DNA of 64,000 nucleotides from positions 38,607,822-38,671,821 of the forward strand of contig NC_064753.1 in NCBI RefSeq assembly GCF_011397635.1, read 5' to 3'. Position numbers and translations under genes: made by a program. The notes below the pieces were generated by a model. The model was given only the letters and a program-made list of their open reading frames with translations, did not search any database and was not told where the DNA came from. The stretch comes from Epinephelus fuscoguttatus (Eukaryota; Chordata; Actinopteri; Perciformes; Serranidae). Shown one piece after another: positions 1 through 14,200 of this stretch (the stretch's first letter is position 1; each line of letters opens with the position of its first letter).

Positions 1-18
1 TCCTCTTTCCTATCACAG

Positions 19-514
19 CAAATGGTGATGAGCCTGCGGGTGTCAGAGCTGCAGGTGCTTCTGGGCTACGCTGGGCGCAACAAGCACGGACGCAAGCATG
101 AGCTGCTGACCAAGGCGCTACATCTTCTGAAGGCCGGCTGCAGCCCCGCCGTGCACATGAAGATCAAAGAGCTCTACCGACGACGCTTCCCTGCCAAAAT
201 GGTATCCCACTCAGAGCTGGCCATGCCCGGGCCACACCACCCAGCCTCAGCTGGAGTGGTCGGAGGAGGGGGCGCCGCGCTGCCCGCTGGCCTGACACAG
301 CTGGCGTATGAGGGTCACGCCGGTCACGGTGGAGCCCCATCGCCCGCTGCCTTACTGCCCCTCTCACTGCTCGGCCCTGGGAAGCATGAGTTAACCGGGC
401 TGACGCACCACCTGTCCAGCTCGGCCACACTGCACCCGGTCCACCCGGATGTCAAGCTCCAGAGGCTGCCCTTCTATGACATGCTGGACGAGCTCATCAA
501 GCCAACGAGTCTAG
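19..514 (+). CDS. pias1: pias1 exon 2: SAP domain
   Basis: Acceptor ends at AG 17-18; the first codon is CAA (Gln), then ATG at 22, matching the human junction after MADSAELK. The exon encodes the SAP DNA-binding fold with the LQVLL motif (residues 19-23 if exon 1 gives eight residues) and a Gly/Ala-rich linker longer than in human. Donor GTGAGG follows at 515; the last base (G) starts an Ala codon. The ATG at 22 is internal, not the true start. The frame reads on into a GT microsatellite, which is intron. Confidence 0.96.
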
Positions 515-3500
515 GTGAGGGAATGTATGTGTGTGTGTGTGTGTGTGCTTTGTGTGAGAGTTGGATTGAAGATCGTAGATAAATACATTCAATCACCATG
601 AATGCGCTACATTTGCACTATATATCATCACACTGCAGGGTATAGTAAATGAGTTTAATTGTTAAATGGAGTGCAAGAATTTCCTGGTGGATAATAATTC
701 ATTAAGTCACACCTGCTTTCAGTTTTCAGCATTATAGCACCATTTTATTTTTACGATTTGGTGTTCAAAAAAAAAAGAAAGTGTATGAGACATGTTTGTT
801 TGTTTTAGCTTCACAAAGCCAGAATATACATGGCTGTATAATGTGCCAAGTTCCATGTCTAGAAAGGCAAGAAAACATTATAAATAGAGGGTTGTGGAGC
901 TTCCTGTTGGCCTGCGGGTTAAGACTCAAATACAGTAACTGCGACTGAGCAGGGATTTTATTGCCTGTCATTCTCCTCTCTCTCCATATGTTTCCTGTCT
1001 ATATCTTCACTGTCAAACTACCCAATGAATATGAAAAAGCTGAAAAAATAATCTGCAAAATTGTGGGTGTCTATATCAGTATATTATTCCCATAGTAATC
1101 ATGGCAGCAGTCACAGAAAACATTGACATTTATATTTCCATCGTTGTGGAGAGGCTCCCTGCCAGTGCTGGTGCTGGGCTGCCTGCTAATGTGTTGACAG
1201 GGCACCGAAATGTTACTGCAGAAATATAATTTGCAGATTTCCCAGGAGGGTTCAGAGCAGACAGAGGCCACAGTTGGTTCATAAGATGTGTAAGTGAAAA
1301 TATTTATAAATAAAAGCTGGAAAATTGGCTTTCTCAGATACTCTTATGCTGCTACTTACCATAGACTGTATATAGAGATGGACGATGCATCTCCACTTCC
1401 TCCCACTCTACAAAAATGAAGCCAAAATATCCTGTGCTGCCATCTTGCACTGGTGACGCCACTGGGAGCCAGAGTCTGCCCATACTTCTGCCTGACCCAA
1501 TACCGAATACAGTGTTTGGTGCAAACAGCAGACAATCATGACCTCACATCCCCTTAGAGCATCTAATAACTAATTAAAACTAAACTTAACAGAAAAATGA
1601 ACACTTAAAGCTACATACATGTATTCATTTTCTGTAACTGCTTATCCTGTTGGGGGTCACAGGGGTGCTGGAGCCTCTCAGCTGACATTGGGTGAGAGGT
1701 GGGGTACACCCTGGACAGGTCACCAGACTATCACAGGGCTGACACATAGAGACAGACAACCATTCACACTCACATTCACACCTACGGCCAAAAGAGTCAC
1801 CAGTTAACCTGCATGTCTTTGGACTGTGGGAGGAAGCTGGAGCACCTGGAGAAAACCCACGCTGACCTGGGGAGAACATGCAAACTCCACACAGAAAGGC
1901 TCCCACAGCCCCCAGCGTGGGTTTGAACCAGGAACAATGCTAACCACTGCACCACCACCACTGCCTAAATGATACCGATAATCTGTGTAAAATATTACAC
2001 TCCTCTGTCTACTCTGTTGCCTTGTAGTTATTAGGCCTGTTTCCACTGAAGAAGTTCCTGGTACTATTTGGGAGGCAGGAACTACTACAGGAACGCCCTC
2101 TTGCGAGAACGCTCAACCGCCGTGTCTCCACTGAGAGAGCGGAGTAGGAGGAAGGTTCCTGTAAAGTTACCGGGCTCCTATGTGACGTAATCGTTGCGCG
2201 ACCATTTTGACTGTGGCGACGTAGGGGCGTGGGGACGCCGTTAGCCATTAGCGGTGTCTGTAATAACTCCGGTCACGGTCCGTGAAAAAATATTTTTTCC
2301 AGCGGATGTCTTAGTTTCAACATGATTGAGCTAACTGGAATAGTTTCATGTCGTATCCGACAATGGGAGGCTTTTAACAGATAACGTCCTGATGTTAGCT
2401 TTGCTGCTGCTGTTAGCTGTCCCTGTCAGCTGATGCTTTCTAGACATCGTGATTTCCCAAAACTGAATAAATACCACACATAGCAACACAAAACTGCTTT
2501 GCTAGCTCAATCATGTTGTAACTGAGATATCCGCTGGAAAAATTTTTTTTTTTTACGGACGATTTATTGAGTTTATTTCAGACACCACTAACAGCTAATG
2601 GTTAGCCCAGCTAATCTACGATAACCATGTTGTTATTTACAAAACATCAACCCGCCTTGAGTATATCCAGTCAGCACCAAGTAATCTCCAAGCCCCAGCC
2701 AGGAGTTTCTCAGGGCCGTTTTGAGTACCTACTCCGAGGCAGGGACTTGTTTAGCCCCCGTAAAAGTTCTGGAACTCTGTCCTTCAGGGGTGGTTCCTGC
2801 GGTGGAGACACGCACCAACGGCCCCGGCCCCCATAAAATTATCCCAAAGTGCCTGCGGTGGAAACGGGCCTATTATTAGTATTTCTAATAGCCATACTGC
2901 ATGTGAATGAAAGCCACCAATCAAAACTAAGGAGTCTCTAATGCAGCCGTCCATCTTGTCAGTCACTCTGTGAACTGCAGTCAAACTGTCTAACGAGGCA
3001 GCGCTGATCAGATATGAATCAAGATTCTGTTACTTTATTGCCCATCACTTCAGATGTTTTTGCAATTTTAGTGTACTGTTTGGCCGTAATATGAGAAAGC
3101 TTGTGACTCTGCCACCATGTTGTTATAGTTAAACGGGAGTAGCGAGCACAGCCCACCAGCCGGACCTCATTTTAAAGCAAGAAATAGGCAATACAGTAAC
3201 TGAATCTTGATTCATGTTTGTTTATTTGCACATCTTGTAGTAGGATTATACAGTGGTCTCAAAAGAAAACATAAACAAAGTGTGTGCTGGAGAGGTTGGA
3301 ATCCCAATCGGCCTAGTGGCCTTACCACTATTATGCAATTAGGTTATTAGAACATAAAAGATAATTTAAAAAAAAAGAAAGAAACACAATATGGATAGAA
3401 TGGACAAAATTAAAATAACTACTAAGTAAAGAACATAGAATATAACAAGAAGAAGTTGTTGAAAACACACAAAAAACAACATAAGTAAGAGGGACAAAGG

Positions 3501-6500
3501 TAAGTTGAAAGTAGAAGAATAAGGTGTCTAACTACCGAGGTACACAACAAAACAATACTTGGATGATAGTCCGGGTCAGCAGTTGTTTACAACTCAGCAA
3601 TGAGTTTGTTTTTTAATCTAGGTTTGAATATAGGGAGGGACGGAGTGCTAGGTGCTAAATTTGAGTTTTTATTCCACAGAGAGACCCCTCTGTATTTAAT
3701 ACTATATTGCCCTCTAGTCGTGTGACAACGGGACAGATGAAGATGAGATGATTGTCGAGTTGAATAGCTGTGAAGATTGGATTTTGTACAAAAGTATTGT
3801 TGGAAGTGGAGTGGCAGTGCATAGCTCAGGTAAAGGGTCTTGTAAACAAGGATAGAGATCTGCATTGAATTAATATCAAAAATGGTTAGAATCTTAAGTT
3901 TTAAAAAAAGGGGAGCAGATGGGGCTTGGAAGTGTGACCTTGTGACTGTTTTAACAAATCTTTTTTGGAGTAAATAGAGTTTGTTGAGATATGTGCGACA
4001 AGTGCTGGCCCAGACAAGATTACACTATATGAGGTATGGATACACAAGACTATAATACAAAGTTAACAGACAGGATCTATTAAGACAAGGACTGATTTTT
4101 CTAATAATTCCCATCGACTTTGAGACTTTGGCAGACACAGCATTGATTTGTTCTTTCCAACAACATTTTTCGTCAACAGTTACACCCAGAAATCGAGCAG
4201 AGGAAACTTTATTGATTTTATTACCTTGAATAAAAAGGTCAGCTTGTTCTGGGTCATAGTTTTCCTTCCACAGTATAATATGAAATTAGTTTTTTTTATA
4301 TTAAGTGATAATTTGTTCAATTGGAACCAAATGGAGATGACTGAAAGACTGAGGTTGGCTTCTTCAGTAAGAGTTTTGAAATGTTTGTGGGAAAGAACCA
4401 GATTTGTGTCATCTGCAAATAAAATGGAAAAGACTATTCAGTGGCTCCACGCTGATGTAAAAATTGGTCTCACAGCAAGAAATATACACGTACAATGAAA
4501 ATATAATGACAATTCATCATGTGGCAAAACAAATTCCAGCATGTTTGATCAGCTCTTCCTGTTTTGATAGTTTGACCGCAGAATGATTTGGTAGACAGCT
4601 GTGAGAGAGACTCGTTGGCTCTGATTGGTTGTTGCTGCCGCGCCGCAGTCTAATTCTAGCGAATACCATTAGAAACATTAGGAAGCGGAGGTCGGACATG
4701 ATTTTTTTCCACAGACTCTCAGACTCTCATGTACTTCTTTCAGAATACAGTGACAGTTTCAGCAAATATGGCATAATGTTATTTACATGAAAGTTACCAA
4801 CTATAGCTTTAAACATTCATCTATGTGATAACAACTACCTAAAATGACAGAAAACATGTTTGGGAAAAATTTATTTAACGTGTACTCTGATCTTTTAGTT
4901 TGGTCCATGTCTCATCAAGGGAGTGATCAAGATGTTTCAGCTAAATTTTTGGGGAGCTGTAATGTCGTCCATCTTTATACACAGTTTATGCTACTTACCT
5001 AACAGCAGTAGTATATGCTCAGATGTTTATTTCCATTTCCACATTCAGCCACTGGACACATTTCACTTTGCATCACAGATGAGTAATGGCTTATTTAGAT
5101 ATTTATATTGTTATATATAGACTGCTATGCTGGAATTTGTTTTGCCACATGATGAATTGTCATTATATTTTCATTGTACGTGTATATTTCTTGCTGTGAG
5201 ACCAATTTTTACATCAGCGTGGAGCCACTGAATATAAATGAATCACTGCAGGTAGACCTTCAGCAACATATGTTGACAGTGCTGCATTTATTTAAACAGA
5301 GTCACACGTCTCCTAGGATACCACATTAAGTGAGCAATAAGAGCCAAGACATTTAGGATGTTTTAAGGAAACCTTTCATGTACAGCATGAGCCGTCAGTC
5401 TGCAGCACTGCTGAGAAAACAGTTCTGCATAAAACCATCACCTCTTCACTTCCTGAACAAAACTCAGCTCTGTTTCCATGCAGGGAAACAGTCGAGTCCA
5501 CAATAAGAGAAGATGCATATTATGTAAGTTAGTTGTCAGAAAACAACAGCTCTTTTTCTCTGTTACCATTAAATCTTCATGACTAAGCATGCAACAACTT
5601 AAGTTATCTCCATTATCTTTGAATAAGCACAAACTCAGTCATATAAAAATTAAAGAAACAACCTTTAATATAAGCTTTTTCATGAAAAGTATCAATTGCA
5701 GCTTCCTAATAAGTTCAAAATATAGACGCTATAATGGGAGATATGATAAACACACTGTTTTGTGTTTAGCTTTACTCACTGTTTGATGATCCAGGTGCTT
5801 CGGTTGGTTTAAGAGTTGTCTGATTTGCAGCATGTGTGGAGAGTTGCAGGATGATGCGCTTAAAAAATGAAAACAAAATCCCCAAACAAACATTCCCCAA
5901 ATAAACAGGCCTTTACAAAAACAAACTTCAAATCAATGGGGCATTAAACGACTTCATCAAACAGTAAAAACTAAGATTAACCAAACAGCCAGCAGTTAAA
6001 GACTTTAACCCCGTGGTGTTTTCCACGCTCCACACTCACATCAGCACACCTGCCCTTAATTAAAGGTTCCCCAGATTCTAGGTCAGATGGCGCATTCAAG
6101 TGACTCAAAAAAGTAGGAAACTAGGACTTTCTAGAAATGGCTCTAACAATATCCTATAAAAAAATAACTGCTTTAAAAAGCCTTTTCAGGGCCCGTTCCC
6201 ATGCCACATCTGTAACCACCTGGAAAATGGCAAATTGGACGCTGGGCGTTTTTGAGCCAGCTTTCAATAGCACAGCAGCAGGTTGTGTCTGTGGTTACTA
6301 AGCAACCTTAACAAGTACCGTATGATAGCCTCTTTACCTGAAATCCTGAATGCAGAGCTGATCTTCTTCCACAAGCTGTTTATATGTGTGTAGGCCTATC
6401 ATCTGTGGGACGTATGTAAAGCTCTGGGTAGCCCTGCACTAACATGATCAACTTTTCCGTATTTATCACAGACTGATATTACGGATAAAGGGGAAGATAT

Positions 6501-8176
6501 CTGTCAGTTGTGATTGGTTGTTCCCCGTCACATGACATGTGATTTGCGTTGCTGCATTCCAAAAGTTAAACTCTGTTTGAGGCGCAACCAACACCCTGAA
6601 AAGTAGGCACTCAGGAGCACTTGTGGGCTGTGACAGCGTCACTCTGGCCTTTGAGCACACCTGCCACACATCTACATTGAAAACAATGAATTTGAAGATG
6701 CAAAAAACGCGGCATGTGTACGACCCCTTACTATATATGTATCATAATTCCCTCTCCACTATCTATTTTATATTGCTGTGAAAACATCAACAAATTCCCC
6801 CTTGAAACAGCTATATTTATTCAAGTGTCCAAAAAATAAATTTTACGACATTACATTTGAACACGTCATTATAACGCTATAATTTATCTTCGCCCAATAC
6901 TTATTATTATTGAGCAGAGCCGAAGTGCATCATAATGTAACTCAGTGCAGCCTCCGTTAGCTGTTAACATTAACTAGTTCTCCTCCTGCTGATTTCAACA
7001 TGGAGTTGTTTTTCACAATGTAGCATTACGTTTACTACATCATGTCATCCCAAATGCTTCCCAACAGCATTCTGGGAAAGATCTCTGTCACAAACACATT
7101 TTTTTTCCCCTGGGATGACGGGACACTGTTCGTTTTTAACCTGTGCAAAACTAATGTGACACAACAGAAAAATATCGGCCACTGCCATCAGTGGATCGAA
7201 CCGCTGATCCTGCGATTAGTGGACGAGCCGCTTTACCTCCTGAGCCTTAGATAAATCCTGCATACTTAACCTTCGACAGTCAAATACTCGCTTCATCAGG
7301 AAGGTTTGAGTGTGTTTTGATCGGATTTTATTAACAGTGGCACCGGAAGCAAACAACCCGCTTACTGTCCTTAGATTCTGATTCAGATATGGATAAATCC
7401 TTATTGGTGCAGGGATGTATGTGACATCACCTATAAGTGCTCCACCCACTTCAAACCGCTGACAGGATCTCTGACAAAAATGCAAATACACAAATCTGTC
7501 ATGTAAATGAACTAGAACTGTTCCACTTTTGGCAGAAAGAAAGTGCCTTGATGTAAGGCGTCATCACTCAGAGGAAGAAGCTTCTTGAGAAAATAGTTTT
7601 TCAAGGCTTTTAATAAGTCCAGGTATCCAGAATCTCCTCTTGTCTAATATGATAGAGGCTCAGTATTTAAGCACCATCTCTTATATCCAGTCTGCTCTTT
7701 AATTCACCACTTAAGAGACTTTTAATCTTTATCTTGGTCAGATTTGTCGTTATATTTGGTGTGCATGGAGCACCCAGCCTGCATTTAGCATAATAACACT
7801 CTTCGGGCTCTGGGATATATTGCAAATATATGGAAATGTCTAGATTTTCCTACATTAGCATTTTAATGGAGTAAGAGACCATCTCGTGATTAATTTGCCT
7901 GCAGATGCATGTACAAACACAGCGCCTGCAGCTCTGTCATCACACCATCTTTCTCCTCCTTCCCTCAACCTTTCTCACTCTATCCATTTCCTGCACATGT
8001 TCCATCCCTCTCGGCCTCCTCACGCTCTCTCCACGCACTCTGTCTTCCACCCTCACTCCGTCTCCGCGGCCATCCTCGGTTAAAATTTGCATGCAAAGTG
8101 ATGAAATCATACAGGCGTACACCTGTGCCCGCAGAACACACCCTCCCCTCATTTGAATCTGAATCGCACATTCGCA

Positions 8177-8230
<54 letters not shown>

Positions 8231-11200
8231 TGCACATACAGTACTTTCAAAACACAACCGTACTTTCCCAATAAATAATGCATGCTGATCATATTGTTCT
8301 CAGAGAAGCAGAGAGAGCGAAAGGATGACTGAAAGGAGGAAAAAGCCCAGAGGAAGATGGTGCACGTCATCTCACAGAGCTGAAAATCTGAATTTGTTTC
8401 AGAAATGACCCTCTTTATCCTTATAATAATGGAGGGCAGTAATGAAACCACTTGATTAATTGTGATTCCTCCTCATGGGCAGACTGGGAGACTTTTTTCT
8501 CTCGCTCTGAAAGTGCTGTACTCTCCTCACTCTCTGATCACACTCTTTCACATACTCTGCTTCTTCTCTGCTTGTTTACTTCTCTCTGATCTTCTGATTA
8601 TGGCTCAATCCTCTTCCTCTCCCTCTCTCTGTCTCTCCCCCATTGTTGTTGCCTCTCCTGATGCCTTGCCTCCAGTCTCTCCAGTCTCTTTCTGACTCCC
8701 TTCCCCCACTTGCTCGCTTGCTCTTTTGGTTTGCTAGATTTCTTCTTTTTTTTTTTTTTTTGCTGGAGAAAGCTGATTTATTGGCCATGTATGTGCTTAA
8801 CCAAGATTCTGACAGGGTTTTTCTTTTTACAAGAGCGCATGTGCATGAGAGACTGAACACAGTGCAGTCAAAAGAAAGATTAGACTTGTTTGGTGTCCTT
8901 GCATCTAAAATTGGAATAAATGAGTCTGAGTAAATCACAGCTGAACAGCAGGTTCTTTGTAAAATTCAGACGCATATGAATAGAAAGTAGTTTTATGCCT
9001 GTCCACAAACAATTTGGCATGAAAGTAAAAGGAGGCAAATAAAAAAGAGAATTAGTTCCAAAAAATAGTACAATAGAAAGCAATATAACATTGCCTAAGG
9101 GTTAGTTTATGCCAGTCGTCATACAGAGGAGCAAGACACATGTTATCCCCACATATATTCACTTCAATATGGGGATATCGGCACATTTTTTGCAACATAT
9201 TCTCACTCTCAACTCCTATAGTAGGCTACCCACACTTGGTCAGTGTCCCCACACATCTGTCATCTAGGTACTAGAGCCCAACCAATACTGGATATCAGTA
9301 TCGGCCGATACCGATGTTAGGGAGTAAAAAAAATTTCCTTATTTTTTGCAATTGAACACTTGACAGTGGTATGACATGGAGGCAGGACATTTTACAGTTT
9401 AACAATAAACTTTAATGTTAAAAATGACATCAGTGCAGTGAAACAGTAAACTTCACTGGTGATTTAATCATTATAAATTATTCCATGCATCTCTTCTTGC
9501 ATTACCATCTTAAAAAAAAAAACGTTTTTGGGGCGCTGGTGGCTTAGTGGGTAGAGCAGGCGTCCCATGTACAAGGCTGTTGCCGCAGCGGCCCGGGTTC
9601 GAGTCCAGCCCGTGGCCCTTTGCTGCATGTCACTCCCCCTCTCTCTCCCCCTTTCACACTCATCTGTCCTGTCAATTAAAGGCTAAAATGCCCCAGAAAA
9701 TATCTTAAAAAAAAAAGTTTTAATATAGATGCATATCTGACATCAAAAACGCCAATACTGATATATCTTTGATAGGCCAAAATCATACAAATTCATCAAC
9801 CAACTGATATATCGGTCGGGCTCTACCAGGTATCCATCCAGCACCAGTTTTGGAAACTGCTTGGAGAGCACGTCAGTTTACACTGGTTACATTCATTGTG
9901 TCTTCTCAAAATACCCTGCAGTTTTCACAGGAAAAAGTGCACAGTTTCTGCCTCTTAGATACATACTGTCTCTTTTCAAAATAAACTTAGAACTTAGAGG
10001 GGATAAACTTCGTTCTTAGGCTTACTTCCTTAAGCCTAGTTCATCGAAAACAAGCGAGCATTGCCCGTTTAAAATGTCTCCGTCGTCGTGCATGCCCAGC
10101 TGCCATTAAATCCAGTTTAGCAGATTCCTTAATTTGGTCCTCCATTAACACGAGTAGTGGCGAAATACCTCGATAGCATCGTTAATGTGGTCTGTAGAAT
10201 CTGTAGCGGTCACCATTGTTGCTATCCTCACCAGTTACCCACTGGCGCACAGCTTGACATCAGCGTGGCGCTGATTGGCTAATCGCTAGACCCGCCCCCA
10301 CCCCCGGCCTTCATTGGTCCTTCCATCGTTTGGACGAGATAAATCACAAATTCATTGCAGTATGCCAGACCAGAGATGCAAGCCTACTCAGTTGAGTGGG
10401 CGGGGTCTTTGGTCTGGAACCAGGCTAGAGCTCTAGGTGTCGCAACAAAACAAAGTTACCTAGTTTGGCATGAAATAAGTACATTCGCAACTAACTTAAT
10501 TTAACATCACGTGACATAAGCCACATACATCACGTGACGTAAATCACTAGCATAGTATATTACACATACTAGCACACTACATTATCATTAAAACAGCTCG
10601 GTTGACTTTTGGTTTTATACAGGGCACAAACAGCGGGATCCTGGGTGGTAAGTTTGTTTTACCCATCCATCCATCCATTCTACTACAACAGTTGCTCAGA
10701 GCTTCAAAAAATACTGCCACCCTGCGCATCTCATGCCACCAGTAAAGGGTGCGTCTGTACGTCTGTATCTGGCACTGAGGGCCACTTTCTCAGGGTTTGT
10801 ATATGACGAGTTGGGTGAGACTGAGTTGCATTTTCAGACAGTCTTTCCTGGCAGCATGCTTACTACTGTGCTCATCTGTACACGTTAAAAGTGACGGATA
10901 TAATTGTGTGAAGAATAAAATTAGAGAGCTTAAGGAAGGAGTTCAAACACAAAACTTTTTTTCTTTTTTTAATTTACACAGTATGCTGCCGCACCATTTT
11001 AGCTCCTCACTTAAACTGTTCCATAAATTCACCCCCTCAACTGAGATCTAATGATTTTTGCACATTAGTTCTGACCTTTTGTTTCTTGAGCATGCATATT
11101 CCTCTCGTGATGGCTTCAGGCACTAATTAATTCTTGGCTTTATACACCGACTTACTAAGTCTCTACATTTTTGAGGATTTTAATTTAATAAGCTGTCAGT

Positions 11201-14200
11201 TTGTTGGTTTTTGATCAGTAATTTTGTCTGCAATTCTCTTGGCTGTCTTTTGTATGTATGAGAAGGATTTTTATTTGTTTTATGTGCATGATTTCCCAAC
11301 ATTTCACTCAGTAAGTGGTGTATGGATGAATACTGTAAGAGAATAATGTAAGGTGTATAATTTAGTTTGATTTAAGAAAGTCATGCAGTTTTTCACATGC
11401 ACTGCAAGAAGAAAACTGTGCTCTTTCGCTACAGAGCCATTCCTCTCACTGCGACACCACTCCTCAAGCTGCAGCAGCATATATCATTAATAAACTTAAA
11501 AATATGACAGCAGACAGTAGAGGGGTTGGGGGAGAAATTGTAAATTCTGGTTTATGGTAAGAGAGGAATTGTGGTGCATGTCAACGTGTTTGCAGATTTC
11601 CTGCCTTAACCTGATGTCTCCTCTATGTAACCTGGTTTCTTGTGTGCATGTAATCGTAGTTATTATCTCGCTCACACCATCCTCCCTCTCTCCCTCTCCT
11701 TCCCTGTCATTATCCCTCCCTCCTCTCCCTCTGGTGCAGTCTTGTGCTCTCTGCTGGGTCTTATCAGTCTGTGGGATAAAGGTTATCCAGCCCACAGTTT
11801 AGTCCTGCCACTCTAAACTGGTCAACAGTCTGGGCTGCACCAGCTACTCCTTTTATTACCATGGCGACCTCACTGGTTGAACTCTTCTCCATCATTATCC
11901 GTCCTCCATAGAGAATGATGTCTCTGTGCTCATTATGGATATCATTGTGGTGCACATGCATTATACATGATTTAATCACCATATCTTCAGAAAAAGGATG
12001 CAAGCCCATTTCGCGTTTGATGAGCATTTTGTGCATAATGGCTTGTTACATGGGAAGATTGCTGTGATATTCACACAAAGGAGGAAACTCGTGCTAAAAA
12101 ATGTCAGTCTAATCAAGTGTTTGGAACACAGTTGATGGTTTCCTGTTTTTATATTGAATCTTGAGAAACTCTTTGATAACTAGGTGCAGCTGTTTGATTG
12201 TTAGGAATGTTGTTTACCACCCATTTAGGCTAGTAGGTCACTGTCGTCTATCTTCAGCTCTACGTAGAGTTTATTTTAGTTACAGGTTATGAAGCATAGT
12301 GCCATCTACCTGTCAGCTACACTGTGAGCAACAAAACTGATGATACCTGATACAAACTTTATGCTTAAAATGCTTGAAAAGTAATTTGCCTCTCTACAAT
12401 GCAGGATTTGATTAGATTTTTGATGTATAATAAAATAAACTCCATGAGCTACAGTTGATTTTACTTGAATATATGTTTGATACAACACACATCGGATCAC
12501 AGAAGCTTCAGTTCAGTCCCTCAGACCGCACTCTTGCATAACCATTAAACATACCATGAGCAGGAAGTAAGAGTCACTAACCCCTTTTCCGGACATTATC
12601 TCCTCCTCCCTTTTAAGGGGGGTTTATACTTGTTCGGCAGACCTTACGCCATTGCATACGCACATGGCCTACGCCATTGTGAACATTTAAACTTGTACGG
12701 TGGTGTGTCTGTGTCACTCTGCAGTTACACTTCCAAAACACCAGTCCACAACGGGGTTTCTGTGAAGTGCTGTAAAATGTAGTTGATTCAAAACACACAT
12801 TAATGCTAACGTTATTAGCACAAGTCTTTGGCATCTGACATTGTATAAATTAGCCTAGTGGCTAGTGGACTTTCCTCTTCTCATATGAAGCCAGGGACAA
12901 CAGCAACATTTTAACAAAGGTAACAGTACATAATTCGTCTCTTATAACTCACAAGGTTCAACGACAAAACAACTGTCCTACACTAAACATGTTTTCCAAA
13001 CAAATATAAGATGCTTATGTTATTAGCACAAGCCAATGGCATTTTACTTTGTATAAATTAGCCTAGTGTCAAAAAGTTTGGACAAAATTTTTTTTGTCCT
13101 GAACTTGCCTTGAGGTTTTTCATTATCATTTAATCTGCAAATTCTGTTTTGATTAATCAGTTAATCATTTTGCAGAGAATATTTGTTTTGGGGTTTTTTT
13201 TACCTAAAATATGACTTTAGCAATCAATCGATTACTGTAATAGTTGATTAATTTTCTGTTTGTCAAGTAATTAGTTTATTGACTGCAGCTCTATTTTGGA
13301 GTCTCTGATTCATAGAGTGTTTATATAAGTGAGAGTACCTCCACAGGTATTAGATAAACATTTTTACATTAAGACCACCTACGTGTTATGTAAAATACTG
13401 TGTTTGCTTGAAAATATTCTTAATTATCATATTCATTAGAAAAACAAATGATGTTATTTGCATAACTATTTATGTTCCATATGTCACCTTGATTGAAGCA
13501 GGACGTCAGGCTCAAGTGTCTCTAGAGCAGCCACAAAATATCTGCATTAATTGATCATGAATACATTTAATATTCAGTGTTTTTTAACAACTATTAAATT
13601 CCCCAAACCTGAACTCATCTTTGCTATATTCAAAAGTAGTTCTTAATAATTTTTGGGTGTAACCAGCAGTAACATGACATTAAGTACAACTAGAGAAAAT
13701 GTTATTTGTCCCTGTGTTTCTCCAGCTGCAAGTTTATGAACATGCAGGTTGGGCACTGCTGGTTGTTTTTGTGTACCTCAGCCTTTTCTAGTTTGTCCAA
13801 ATTCCTGTTTTCTAATATTTCCTAATGTCAGCCTGTCTCTGTCTTCATAAAGGGGTAAACACCAGGGACAAGAGCTGAAATAAGTTCAGGACTTTTTCAT
13901 TCTATCCTTGACAAAGTATTATATGTTGTGTTGTATAAATATATTATTAAGTTGTCAGTTAACCAAAGCACAAAGATAAAAGGGTGAAGAGAGCCAGGCC
14001 TTTACTTCAGATCGGCTGTCATCAGAGACAAGCCTTTACCTCTAATATATATTTGATCATATTTTACGAAGATCCTCCTCTAGTTTCTGATCTGCTCCCT
14101 TTTGCTGTGTTAATTGAGTTGTTCGGTTGTTTCACATTGAAACACGTTCACTTGTTCAGAAGCAGGAGCTCCTTCACTTCACATGAAGGATTTTATTGTG

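Noticed and set aside
22-582. Complete 186-codon protein starting at ATG 22
   Set aside because: The ATG is an internal Met of pias1 exon 2. Reading past 514 enters intron and a GT microsatellite.
9545-9612. A structural tRNA gene
   Set aside because: A and B boxes are tRNA-like, but the acceptor stem does not close and the unit continues into a SINE body with an A-rich tail.
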